From NCBI GenBank assembly GCA_025999935.1, contig BNXY01000031.1:1-34592 (forward strand): a stretch of DNA of 34,592 bases, written 5' to 3'. This DNA is from Bacteroidia bacterium. Lineage in GTDB: Bacteria > Bacteroidota > Bacteroidia > Bacteroidales > Azobacteroidaceae. Positions 16,052 to 25,063 of this stretch are shown here, piece by piece; the first letter of the stretch is position 1; the number at the start of each line of letters is the position of its first letter. Both the position numbers and the translations under genes were made by a program. The notes under the pieces were generated by a model. The model was not told where the DNA came from. It was given only the letters and a program-made list of their open reading frames with translations, and ran no database searches.

Positions 16052-18436
16052 TTATTTATTTAATATTTCGGAGAAAAATACATCTCTGCGTGGCAAAATA
16101 AGTTTATTTCCGGAAAGCGTAATTTCCTTTTCAAGCCGTATATCGGACGACGAGGCTCCCACTAAAATCTTGTATTTTCCCGACTCTATTACCCAATTTT
16201 TTTCAAAATAGTAGGCAAGTTGCTGAGGCGAAAGCCTGAAATTTACCTGTTTTGATTCGCCGGGGTTCAACTCCACACGAGTAAAGCCTTTCAATTGCAT
16301 CCGCTTTCCCTTTACCGACAAATTTTCGGGAGCTATATAAAGCTGTACGATTTCCGTTCCTTCCTTTTCTCCTGTATTTTTGACTGAAAAAGAAATATCA
16401 ATCCATTGATCGTTGATTTTTGCATTGTCTTTGACAGTCAAGCCATCATAACTGTATGCCGTATAAGACAAACCATATCCGAAAGGATACAGCGGGTTAT
16501 TATCGGTTTCGTTATATCCGTAGTTATAGCTATGCGGAGAATGAGATTCATCTTTAGGATAAGTCATACAGAGTTTTCCCGAAGGATTGACTTTTCCGGT
16601 CAAAATATCAGAAACAGCATTTCCTCCCTCTTCTCCGGGATACCAAGCATGAATAATTGCAGCGCAATCCCGTTCAAAATCGGTAATATACAAGGGACGG
16701 CCACCGAAAATGATCAAAATTACCGGTTTACCCGTATCCAGCATTTTACGGACGAAAACTTCCTGTTCTTCCGGCAAGCGAATTGTGTTGCGGTTACGTC
16801 CTTCTCCGGAGAGGAATACATTTTCGCCCACCGCAACGATAACAAGGTCGCTTTCGGAGGCTATCCGGATAGCGCGTTTTTCATCAGGCACCGGTAAGCC
16901 TTTTATCTCCTTAGCTTTGGCTTTTTTCAGGATCGGATCTCCTCCGACAGCATTGATTTGGATTTCCGATAATTTGTTCCAAACACAACCGCGTTCGTAT
17001 TCCAACTGCACGTCTTCCGGCAACCGGTTCTTCAGTCCTTCGAGGAGAGTGACCAGATGTGGATTTTCCAAATCAATCGGTGTATTGAAGAAGAAAGCGC
17101 TCATCGACTGGTAGGTATAATCGCCGAGCAAAGATTGGACGGCTCCAGCATTCGGACCTACCAATGCAATTTTCTTAATCTCTTTTTCCAAGGGAAGTAT
17201 TCCGTTGTTTTTCAAAAGAACAACCGATTGAGTTGCCAATTTATAGGCCATTTCCCGGTGTGCAGGCGGATCAAAATCCAATTTTCCATTGGTTGAAATT
17301 TGAGGATTTTCGTCAAATAATCCCAGCCTTACCTTCAAAGTCAAGGCTCGTCTGACAGATTCGTCGAGACGTTTCGGTGTAACTAAGCCTTCAGCCAAAG
17401 CCTCTTTCAAAAAAAGGAAGCGGTCCGGCATCGGCAGTTCAATGTCTGCTCCGGCATTCATTGATTGTACTGCGGCATCTTTGCCTTCTCCCAAAGCATC
17501 TATCGCGTTGTAGTCGGAAACGATAACTCCGTCGAACCCAAGCGAGCCGCGCAGGATATCAGTCAATAACTCCTTGCTTCCTACGCAATTAATATCTTTG
17601 TATTTATGATAACCGGGCATTACGCTTTTCACTCCTCCAAGGCGCAAAACCACTTCAAAAGGCATTAATGTTTCTTCAAAAAATTCTTTTTCTTCAAAAA
17701 TTCCAGCATACCCTGCATAATGTTTGGCGGTAGCCGCTACACCGCGGCTGAATCCTTCGCGTTGCAAACCGTTGATGAATGCCAGTCCCAATCGAGACGT
17801 CAGATATCCGTCTTCTCCAAAGCCCTCTTCCATACGCTCGAAGTAGGGTGTCTTGCAAACGTCAAGCATCGGGGAAAGGGCTTGAGCGCTGCCTGCACCA
17901 CGCATAGTCTGTGCGGTTAAAGCCGCCTTTTCCTCTATCAATGCAGGGTTCCAGCTACAAGCCGTACCGATATGCTGGGGAAAAGTAGTGGCCGCGAGTG
18001 TAGTAAAACCGGTAATACATTCTTCGTGAAAAATAACCGGAATATGGGAAGGTGTTTCGGTAAGCACAAACTGCCGGACACCATTCACAAAATCGCGTAA
18101 ATCTTCGGGCATCAGTCCCATCGACGATGCAAACTGACTGACATGTCCAATACCGTTGGGGATTTTTTCCCGACATTTTTCAATCGAAAATTTCCGATTT
18201 TCATCAAGCAGCTCCGAAGGACGGATTCCGCACAATTGTACAATTTTATCATCCAAAGTCATTTTCGCCATGAGCGAATCGACTTTTGCCCGTGTCTGCT
18301 CATCTTCGAAAGCAAAATTCCTGCTGTAATTAGGGCTATCTTCGCTTAGCTTGTTTACTTTGCCGTCAGAACACGAAATTGCCATGATTATCATCAGATA
18401 AAAGAATAATCGAATCCATGAATTATTGTTTTTCAT
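16052..18436 (-). CDS. bglX: Glycoside hydrolase family 3 (beta-glucosidase-type) lipoprotein
   Basis: This 794-aa exo-acting beta-glycosidase is of the BglX type. A lipoprotein signal ends at Cys22 (AISC followed by SDG), so it is membrane-anchored, probably in the periplasm or outer membrane. Domain order is the N-terminal TIM barrel with nucleophile Asp308 in VIVSDYNAID; the alpha/beta sandwich (about 400-620) with GEGRNRN, a likely acid/base loop; and a C-terminal fibronectin III-like domain (about 690-780; EGTEIVQLYI, GFTRVELNPGE). GH3 covers beta-glucosidase, xylosidase and others; the exact linkage cannot be read here. It is divergent from the SARP-type regulator and shares with it a 181-base intergenic region holding repeated ATGTATA motifs, which suggests it belongs to the same locus. 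Confidence 0.93.
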   Translation of the reverse strand: MKNNNSWIRLFFYLMIIMAISCSDGKVNKLSEDSPNYSRNFAFEDEQTRAKVDSLMAKMTLDDKIVQLCGIRPSELLDENRKFSIEKCREKIPNGIGHVSQFASSMGLMPEDLRDFVNGVRQFVLTETPSHIPVIFHEECITGFTTLAATTFPQHIGTACSWNPALIEEKAALTAQTMRGAGSAQALSPMLDVCKTPYFERMEEGFGEDGYLTSRLGLAFINGLQREGFSRGVAATAKHYAGYAGIFEEKEFFEETLMPFEVVLRLGGVKSVMPGYHKYKDINCVGSKELLTDILRGSLGFDGVIVSDYNAIDALGEGKDAAVQSMNAGADIELPMPDRFLFLKEALAEGLVTPKRLDESVRRALTLKVRLGLFDENPQISTNGKLDFDPPAHREMAYKLATQSVVLLKNNGILPLEKEIKKIALVGPNAGAVQSLLGDYTYQSMSAFFFNTPIDLENPHLVTLLEGLKNRLPEDVQLEYERGCVWNKLSEIQINAVGGDPILKKAKAKEIKGLPVPDEKRAIRIASESDLVIVAVGENVFLSGEGRNRNTIRLPEEQEVFVRKMLDTGKPVILIIFGGRPLYITDFERDCAAIIHAWYPGEEGGNAVSDILTGKVNPSGKLCMTYPKDESHSPHSYNYGYNETDNNPLYPFGYGLSYTAYSYDGLTVKDNAKINDQWIDISFSVKNTGEKEGTEIVQLYIAPENLSVKGKRMQLKGFTRVELNPGESKQVNFRLSPQQLAYYFEKNWVIESGKYKILVGASSSDIRLEKEITLSGNKLILPRRDVFFSEILNK

Positions 18437-18459
18437 TTTTTTGAGGTATTTATTTTAGT

Positions 18460-18597
18460 TATACATTAAAATTAATACGGCAAAATTACTATTTTTACAT
18501 CATATTTGATGTATAATAATCACATTAATTTAAAAAAATAAAATTCAAGAAAAAAAAATCGTACATTTGCATAATACTTTTTTATCAATGTATAATA
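18460..18597. promoter_or_regulatory. Shared control region between GH3 and SARP-type regulator genes
   Basis: The 181-base divergent intergenic region holds ATGTATA three times: inverted at 18460-18466 and direct at 18509-18515 and 18588-18594. The second forms part of a palindrome TACATCA-TATT-TGATGTA (18496-18513). CAAAATTA at 18481-18488 reads as a perfect -7 box (TAATTTTG) for the leftward GH3 gene. A regulator binding ATGTATA could control both directions; this is inference from repetition. Confidence 0.4.
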
Positions 18598-18613
18598 CTT
18601 TTTTTTAACTTTG
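18562..18613 (+). promoter_or_regulatory. Two tandem -7 boxes upstream of the SARP-type regulator
   Basis: TACATTTG (18562-18569) and TAACTTTG (18606-18613) both match TAnnTTTG and are each followed by CAT. ATAATACTTTTTT occurs twice, 21 bases apart (from 18571 and from 18592), so the region looks locally duplicated. The second box ends 4 bases before the ATG at 18618 and would give a leaderless transcript; the first gives a leader of about 40 bases. Confidence 0.4.
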
Positions 18614-18617
18614 CATC

Positions 18618-21167
18618 ATGAAAAAGTTACTAACTATATTATTTATTCTGGCTCTGATATTTTTACCATCAACCGCTCAAAATTTGAGATACGGTCTTGA
18701 ATTTAATTCTTTCGAGGTTGTACAGGAAAAGCGTACAAGTTTGAATCTGACACCTTCGAAAGTTTTTTCATTCCCCACCGGTTTTTCTTTGTCTTTCAAT
18801 ATCTTTTTCCGGCCTAATCCTGCTTATAACTTCGGATATGTTTTTCGCATTATCGGACAAAACAACCGGCATTTAGACTTTCTTACCTCTCCCGATAAGT
18901 TGACTGTGGTAGATTCGGAAGATAATGTATTGGCAGAATGTACATTAGCTGAAACAAGCAACAATTTTTCTTTGTTCTTCCCCTTTTCAATTCAATTGGA
19001 TATTAAAAATAACTTATTGAATATCGTCATTGGAGAAAAAACATTTTCCCCACCGGTTTCTTCATTAATAGACTTCAAAAAAGTGAATATTATTTTCGGA
19101 AGATGCAATTATCCGCCGTTTCAAACAAGTGATGTTCCGAAAATAATCATCAAGGATGTTCGTATCAATAACCTCAGAGGAGATGCGATTTACTACTGGA
19201 AACTTTCAAAACATGTTGAAGACGGAGTTTATGATGAATTGGAAAACCGGTTTGCCAAAGCCGAAAATTCCCAATGGCTATTAAACAACCACGCTTTCTG
19301 GAATAAAAAAATCAGTTTCAAAACCTTAAAGAACCCGCAAATTACTTACAATTCCGATGAAAAAAAGATTGCTATTGCCGACAGAAGGAATTTCTATACT
19401 TACAATACGCTTACTCACGAATTGGATTATACTCAAAATTCATCCGGTTTTGTTCATAGTAATCAGCCCAATCAAATGATTTATAATCCATTGGATAGCA
19501 CTTACTATTCCTATAGCTTTTTAAATACAGAACCCAGAGATGTAGCTGCATACAATGCTTCAATCCAGTCGTGGAATAATCTCGGCATAAGGGAATTCAG
19601 CTGTGAATACTGGCATCATAACCGCTATGTTTCACCGGAAGAAAACAGTCTTTATTTGCTGGGGGGATACGGGCAGCACAAATACAAAAATCAGATAAAC
19701 AAATACTCATTCAAAACCGGAAAATGGGAGCGGTTGCAATATAAAAACAACCCGATTTTTCCCCGCTATTTGAGCGGACTGGGGGTAATCAGCACAAACC
19801 AAATCCTGCTTTTCGGAGGTTATGGAAGCAATAGCGGGCTGCAATCCCTATCTCCCCAAAATTACTACGATTTATACAAGGTAAACCTCCCCGACTTAAC
19901 CGTAACAAAAATATGGGAAATGACTCCTCCCGTCGATCAATTTGTGGTGGCTAATTCGATGGTAGTCGATACCCTGAATAAGTGTTTTTATGCCCTTTGT
20001 TTTCCGCAAACCCGGTATGAAACTTCGCTTTATCTCGCCAAATTTTCTTTGCAAAAACCCGGATATGAGATAGTTTCAAATAAAATTCCTTTCTATTTTA
20101 ACGACATACTATCTTATGTCGATTTGTTTCAAAACAAGGAAACAAACGAACTGTATGCCATCACATTCTCTTCCAACACAGCCGACTCCTTGGCAACGGT
20201 ATCTGTTTATACCCTCTCCTACCCGCCTATCGCAGAAATATCCACATACCAATCGGCTGATGGTGCCGATAGTGGTTTTAACTTTCTGTTAGCTGTAATA
20301 TTGACCTTATTGTCGGTTACTGTAATCGCCGCTTACCTGATTTTGAAGAAGAAAAAAATCAAGACGGAAATTAAGCAATTTAGCGAGTTTACCGACGAAG
20401 AAATCAAAGTTATAAAACAAGAGAACGACAGGAATAAAAAACAGGCAATATTCCTTTTCGGAGGATTCCAGATAAAAGATAAAAATGGAAATGATATTAC
20501 AGGGGAGTTTTCGCCCATGTTGAAACAATTATTCCTGATTATCCTGTTGAATACCTATAAAGAAAACCGCAAAGGCATATCTTCTACCAAACTCGATGAA
20601 ACCTTATGGCCGGATAAAACCCGTGACAGTGCAAGTAACAACCGCTCGGTAATGACATCCAAAATACGCCATCTGCTCAAAAATATGGATAACCTGAATA
20701 TTGAGAGTTTCAATTCGTATTGGACAGTAAAACTGGGCAACGATGTTTATTGCGATTACGTCGAGGCGCTTGCATTAATTCGGAATATGAAAGACAAAAG
20801 CACCCGAAGCAAAGAAGATGCGATGAAGTTGTTAAATATCGTATCATTTGGCGAGTTGCTGCCAAACCTGCAAATTGAATGGGTTGATGCTTTCAAGGCA
20901 AATTTTGCTAATGAACTGATTGATTTGCTAATCGACGTCAGCAAACAAAAAGGATTCAGCTTTTCGCCTTCCGAACTTATTTATTTGGCCGATACATTAT
21001 TAATCTATGATATACTAAACGACGACGCCTTGAAACTCAAGTGCTGTGCATTGGTTAAACTGGGAAAAAATGGATTAGCCAAAACAACCTATAATTCTTT
21101 TGTTAAACAATACCAACTTTTGTTCGGAAGCAAATATAATTATTCTTTCGACCAGATAATTTCGTGA
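18618..21167 (+). CDS. Transmembrane SARP-type transcriptional regulator with periplasmic Kelch-like sensor
   Basis: This 849-aa protein is a one-component membrane regulator. A signal peptide (1-20) leads into a concanavalin/LamG-like region (about 25-215) and a Kelch/galactose-oxidase-like propeller (about 240-535; YLLGGYG and LLFGGYGSNSG blades). A single membrane helix follows at 554-576, ended by KKKKIK. The cytoplasmic part holds a winged helix of OmpR/SARP type (about 611-700; LFGGFQI, TKLDETLWPDK, NNRSVMTSKIRHLL) and a BTAD-like helical domain (about 715-849). The design suggests that periplasmic ligand binding controls a membrane-tethered DNA-binding domain. It lies between the divergent GH3 gene and the rest of the PUL and is the only regulator seen there. 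Domain boundaries are approximate. Confidence 0.85.
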   Translation: MKKLLTILFILALIFLPSTAQNLRYGLEFNSFEVVQEKRTSLNLTPSKVFSFPTGFSLSFNIFFRPNPAYNFGYVFRIIGQNNRHLDFLTSPDKLTVVDSEDNVLAECTLAETSNNFSLFFPFSIQLDIKNNLLNIVIGEKTFSPPVSSLIDFKKVNIIFGRCNYPPFQTSDVPKIIIKDVRINNLRGDAIYYWKLSKHVEDGVYDELENRFAKAENSQWLLNNHAFWNKKISFKTLKNPQITYNSDEKKIAIADRRNFYTYNTLTHELDYTQNSSGFVHSNQPNQMIYNPLDSTYYSYSFLNTEPRDVAAYNASIQSWNNLGIREFSCEYWHHNRYVSPEENSLYLLGGYGQHKYKNQINKYSFKTGKWERLQYKNNPIFPRYLSGLGVISTNQILLFGGYGSNSGLQSLSPQNYYDLYKVNLPDLTVTKIWEMTPPVDQFVVANSMVVDTLNKCFYALCFPQTRYETSLYLAKFSLQKPGYEIVSNKIPFYFNDILSYVDLFQNKETNELYAITFSSNTADSLATVSVYTLSYPPIAEISTYQSADGADSGFNFLLAVILTLLSVTVIAAYLILKKKKIKTEIKQFSEFTDEEIKVIKQENDRNKKQAIFLFGGFQIKDKNGNDITGEFSPMLKQLFLIILLNTYKENRKGISSTKLDETLWPDKTRDSASNNRSVMTSKIRHLLKNMDNLNIESFNSYWTVKLGNDVYCDYVEALALIRNMKDKSTRSKEDAMKLLNIVSFGELLPNLQIEWVDAFKANFANELIDLLIDVSKQKGFSFSPSELIYLADTLLIYDILNDDALKLKCCALVKLGKNGLAKTTYNSFVKQYQLLFGSKYNYSFDQIIS

Positions 21168-21212
21168 TTTTTCTAAAAATTACTCATTATTTTTATTTGT
21201 TAAGGTCAATAT

Positions 21213-21252
21213 TAAGCAATTCATTAATAACCATAGTTTAATTTTGTTAGTA
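21213..21252 (+). promoter_or_regulatory. Duplicated promoter element, copy 1
   Basis: TAAGCAATTCATTAATAACC (21213-21232) is followed by TAATTTTG at 21239-21246, a perfect -7 box. The same 20-mer, with a similar continuation, recurs at 24266. The ATG of the beta-helix gene at 21305 is about 58 bases downstream of the box. The conserved block covers the -33 region and spacer and could include a regulator site. Confidence 0.6.
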
Positions 21253-21304
21253 AATTAAATTGTGGTTATTTTCTTTAATATTAATCTTTAATAAATAATA
21301 ATTC

Positions 21305-24229
21305 ATGGAGCAGTACAGTAATTTAAACAGCAAAATGGGAACTGAAGACCATTTCAAAAACGAGGTAAGTCTGAAAAGCCGGAAGAGGGTAAGTAAAATG
21401 ATTATGATTGCCATTCTGACGACACTTATTGTAAACAATGCTTATGCGCAAACAGCTTCTCAGCAAAGTATAAAAACCATTTACCCTACAAAAGATTGGG
21501 TTGTATCAGACTTCGTAGTGACCGATCCGGAATTTGGCGCGAAAGCCGAGCCGGGATTTGATAACAGAGCGGCTTTTCAGGCTGCTATCAATGCCGCGTA
21601 TAACAACGGCGGCGGTGTAGTGTATATACCGGCGGGTAATTATGAGTTCCGCAGTACGCAAACTGCTACCAGAAACGTTCGAGTGCGTCAGGGCGCTGAG
21701 CAATCACAGAAAGATTTTAATTACGAATCTGTTCTGCAACTCCCGCCGGGTGTGCAGCTCCGCGGCGACTGGGCAGATCCGGAATTAAACCAGGGGAAAG
21801 TTCTCGGAACCATTCTTGAAGTACGTGTCGGCAAAAATTCACCCAATTATAATGGAACTGTTGAAAGCTGGTGGAACGACTCACAGGCCGGCAACGCACT
21901 CCGCACTACCTATACAAGCATAGCCGACAGATTTATAGAAATGCAAGCGGGAACCGGCGTGACAAACCTGTCAATCTGGTATCCCGAACAGGATATCAAC
22001 AATATTAAACCTTATCCATGGACATTATTTCAACCGAACGGAGACTGCGCAACGGTTGAAAACGTAACGCTTGTAAACGCTTACAACGGTTTCTATTCCG
22101 CACCGAGCGAGTTGCATTATGTTCTGAACAGCTACATGACGGCGCTCAATACGGGAATCGAAATCCATGTATGCACCGACATCGGGCGCATTGAGAATGT
22201 CAAGATCAACCCCAAATACTGGGCAAATTCAGGACTTCCCGGTTCACCCTCACTGGCAAAGGCTACCGCATACACGAGAGCGAACGGCACCGGATTCAAT
22301 ATGCACCGTTCCGATTGGGAATATGTGTCCGATTTGTATGTTTCCGGTTATAAAACGGGTATGTGGATAGGCCGGGAACCCGGTTACTCCGATACGCCTA
22401 ATGCGCAGTTATACGAAATCCATATTGAAAACTGCGAAAACGGTTTATATGTTCAGGCGGTCAACCCTTATGGTTTGCTTATATCCAATTCTACATTCGG
22501 AGCTGACAAAAATGGGAATGCGGTGTATTTCTATAATGATTTCAGAACCTCCGTACAATTCAACGGTGTAGATTTTTCCGGACCTATCGTCAGCGACGGC
22601 AGCGACGGGGTTATATCCTTTGAAAGCTGTACGTTTGACAAATACAATGATTATGCGCTCAAAATCAACAGTGGTAACGTATTGCTTACTCAAAGCGAAT
22701 TTAAACAACCTGCCGGTCATGTGTATTTGGGCAAAAATATGCATACACTCAAATCGATAAACTCCGGCTATAAACGCAAATTGGATATCAAAAATGACAG
22801 CAATTCCGCTAATGTTGAGATTGCTGCCGGCGGTGAATATGCCTTTGAATCGATTCCTAAAAATGTAAAAACAGATATTGACAAACACCCGAGGCCGGCG
22901 TCAAATAAAGTGATAAAAGCCGATCTGCCGAGAGCAACAGGCTTTAACAACAACACTCCGGAGAAAGACGTATCCTCCGAATTGCAGGCGGCGCTTAACG
23001 CAGTGAAGACTGCCGGCGGTGGTACACTGTATCTGCCGGGTGGAAGGTATTTAGTGAATAATCCCATTACAGTTCCTTCGGGCGTTGAATTAAGAGGAAC
23101 ATGGGATGTACAGCACCATACTCAAAGTGGTGGTACAGCGCTGTTTACAACTTATACAGGCGGCGCTGCCGGAGAAAAAGCTCCTTCGCTCATACAGCTT
23201 AAAGCAGGTGCGGGTATCAGAGGAATTAATATCGTGCAACTTAATATCGCAACCGAAGGTTTCAGCACTGCGAATCCTAGAACGGCTCCGTTCCTAATAC
23301 AAGGACAAGGCAAAAACGTATATATTGTTAATGTGACTGTACCGGTCGGCGATAAAGGAATTGACCTTGCTTCATACAACACCGGCGGACATTATGTTGA
23401 TTATTTTGCCGGTGTACTCGTAAGAGCCGGCATTTGGGTCGGTGGAGGCGCTGAAGGCGGATTTATTCGGAATATGCAGTTTAATCCGCATTATGGTTCA
23501 AGGCTTCCACAAGGTGGTCAAGGATACCCGAATGTATCTATGACACGCTTTGTACAATCAAATTGCAGCGCGCTTAAATTTGCCGATGTTAAAAACCAGA
23601 CGATTTTCAACAATTTTGTTTATGGTTCAATATACGGTATCCATTTCTTGAAAGATGCAATAACCGGTAAGAATCCGGGACAAATGACGGTTATAGGTCA
23701 CGGTTCCGACGGATGCACATTTTCTTTATTTGTAGAAGATGCCGACAAAAACACCAAAATCGTTGCCATCAACTCCGAATTGGTTAATACGCAAATTACA
23801 TCACAGCCTGTCCGGTCATACGTTCTTATGGGCGACAAAGTTAAAACGGATAAAGTTCATCCGGATGCTCAACTTATCCTGTACAACAGCGCATTTTGGG
23901 GCAGTCCCATCATTGGAGCGATAATAAATAACGGTACCGTGCGTATCCAACAGGGAAACTACACACGGAGCGGCGCTCCCGGCATAGACAACAGAGGCGG
24001 AAAAGCGCATGTTTACACTACTTATTTCGCACAGCCGATGACAGGGGAAAACAGGGCAGTCAGGGATATCAGCGAAGCTGTTGCTTCAGGGAATAACGTG
24101 TATGCGAAGCTGCATGAAACCGGCATCTCAACGGAACTCACCAACAACTATTATGTCTCCGGACTTAGGGATAATAAAGAAGGATCGGGCCGGATTTATG
24201 GATCGGATGTTGTTTCCGGTAAAAAGTGA
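21305..24229 (+). CDS. Secreted protein with two tandem pectate-lyase-like beta-helix domains
   Basis: This 974-aa exported protein has two Pectate_lyase_3-type openings. The first, near residue 77, has FGAKA and an AAFQAAINAAYNNGGG...YIPAGNYEF pattern. The second, near residue 550, has ELQAALNAVKTAGGG followed by YLPGGRYLV. Each is followed by beta-helix-like sequence with LRG turns, so the protein is a tandem duplication of a right-handed parallel beta-helix, the architecture known from GH55 exo-beta-1,3-glucanases. GH55 membership is not claimed. The signal sequence (IMIAILTTLIVNNAYA) is preceded by about 32 polar residues; an internal ATG just before it, at 21398, may be the real start. 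It lies directly downstream of the SARP-type regulator with its own promoter, so it is probably a polysaccharide lyase, hydrolase or binding protein of the PUL. Confidence 0.75.
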   Translation: MEQYSNLNSKMGTEDHFKNEVSLKSRKRVSKMIMIAILTTLIVNNAYAQTASQQSIKTIYPTKDWVVSDFVVTDPEFGAKAEPGFDNRAAFQAAINAAYNNGGGVVYIPAGNYEFRSTQTATRNVRVRQGAEQSQKDFNYESVLQLPPGVQLRGDWADPELNQGKVLGTILEVRVGKNSPNYNGTVESWWNDSQAGNALRTTYTSIADRFIEMQAGTGVTNLSIWYPEQDINNIKPYPWTLFQPNGDCATVENVTLVNAYNGFYSAPSELHYVLNSYMTALNTGIEIHVCTDIGRIENVKINPKYWANSGLPGSPSLAKATAYTRANGTGFNMHRSDWEYVSDLYVSGYKTGMWIGREPGYSDTPNAQLYEIHIENCENGLYVQAVNPYGLLISNSTFGADKNGNAVYFYNDFRTSVQFNGVDFSGPIVSDGSDGVISFESCTFDKYNDYALKINSGNVLLTQSEFKQPAGHVYLGKNMHTLKSINSGYKRKLDIKNDSNSANVEIAAGGEYAFESIPKNVKTDIDKHPRPASNKVIKADLPRATGFNNNTPEKDVSSELQAALNAVKTAGGGTLYLPGGRYLVNNPITVPSGVELRGTWDVQHHTQSGGTALFTTYTGGAAGEKAPSLIQLKAGAGIRGINIVQLNIATEGFSTANPRTAPFLIQGQGKNVYIVNVTVPVGDKGIDLASYNTGGHYVDYFAGVLVRAGIWVGGGAEGGFIRNMQFNPHYGSRLPQGGQGYPNVSMTRFVQSNCSALKFADVKNQTIFNNFVYGSIYGIHFLKDAITGKNPGQMTVIGHGSDGCTFSLFVEDADKNTKIVAINSELVNTQITSQPVRSYVLMGDKVKTDKVHPDAQLILYNSAFWGSPIIGAIINNGTVRIQQGNYTRSGAPGIDNRGGKAHVYTTYFAQPMTGENRAVRDISEAVASGNNVYAKLHETGISTELTNNYYVSGLRDNKEGSGRIYGSDVVSGKK

Positions 24230-24265
24230 TATTCTCCGGATTGACTTGAAAATCGTTATTTTCGG

Positions 24266-24305
24266 TAAGCAATTCATTAATAACCGTAGATTAATATTGT
24301 CAATA
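24266..24305 (+). promoter_or_regulatory. Duplicated promoter element, copy 2
   Basis: The first 20 bases (24266-24285) are identical to 21213-21232, and the next 20 match at most positions. The -7-like box TAATATTG (24292-24299) is at the same offset of 26 bases as in copy 1 but has one departure from consensus, which may make it weaker. It precedes the gene starting at 24346. Confidence 0.6.
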
Positions 24306-24345
24306 AAAAACTAAATTTCGTAATATGTTTAATAAATTATTCATC

Positions 24346-25008
24346 ATGAAAAAATACTTGACTTTTCTTTTTACTATATCAATTTTAGCAATATCATCCG
24401 ATAGTGCGAAAGCAAACGACGACGAATCTGTAAAAGCGCTTCTTTTCCCCCAATTTGAAAAAGGCTATGTTGTACTGAAAGAGGGAAATACCCGATTATC
24501 GGCACAATTCAATTATGATTTATTTGAAGAAAGAATGTTGTACCTCGATGAAAAAAATGAATTGAATGAGCTTAATGCAAGCCTCGTTGCGGTAGTTGTT
24601 ATCGGAAATCGTTCATTCTTTCCGGAAGGAAACAAGGCTTTTTATGAACGAATCGCAACAGGCGGCAAGGAATATTACATCGGTTATAAAACCAAAGTAC
24701 TTTCCCAAGGAAAAGCGGTCGGTTATGGAGCGTATTCTCAGACAGCGTCCGTAGATGGAGTAGCGATCAGTACCAATGCCGGCAGTATGCATTTATTGGG
24801 GCCGGACGAAAAATTTGACGGTATTGACGAATCGACCGTTTTCATCAAAAACGGAAAAAAATTTGAAAAGATCAACTCTTTGAAGAGTTTGGTAAAACTT
24901 TTCAAACCCCATCAAGCAGTAATTGAAACTTATTCCAAAGAGAATAAGACAAATTTCAGTAAAATGGAAAACGTTAAGACAATCGTCGAATATGCCCTTT
25001 CATTATAG
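24346..25008 (+). CDS. Small secreted protein of unknown family
   Basis: This 220-aa protein starts at the ATG at 24346 (MKKYLTFLFT); an upstream in-frame ATG at 24325 would add seven residues. It has a classical signal peptide (cleavage near AKA, about residue 23). The mature part is mixed alpha/beta with many Lys, Glu and Phe and no cysteines or recognised catalytic motif. The YHIGYKT-like middle and VFIKNGKKFEKI segments resemble short hydrophobic strands. No family was recognised. It sits between the tandem beta-helix gene and the GH92 gene and carries a copy of the beta-helix gene's promoter, so coexpression with the PUL is likely. Function is unknown. Confidence 0.7.
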   Translation: MKKYLTFLFTISILAISSDSAKANDDESVKALLFPQFEKGYVVLKEGNTRLSAQFNYDLFEERMLYLDEKNELNELNASLVAVVVIGNRSFFPEGNKAFYERIATGGKEYYIGYKTKVLSQGKAVGYGAYSQTASVDGVAISTNAGSMHLLGPDEKFDGIDESTVFIKNGKKFEKINSLKSLVKLFKPHQAVIETYSKENKTNFSKMENVKTIVEYALSL

Positions 25009-25063
25009 ATAAACTTAATACCCCTAAAATACCATGAAATTAAGGAAGTAGCCGATAATTTAG

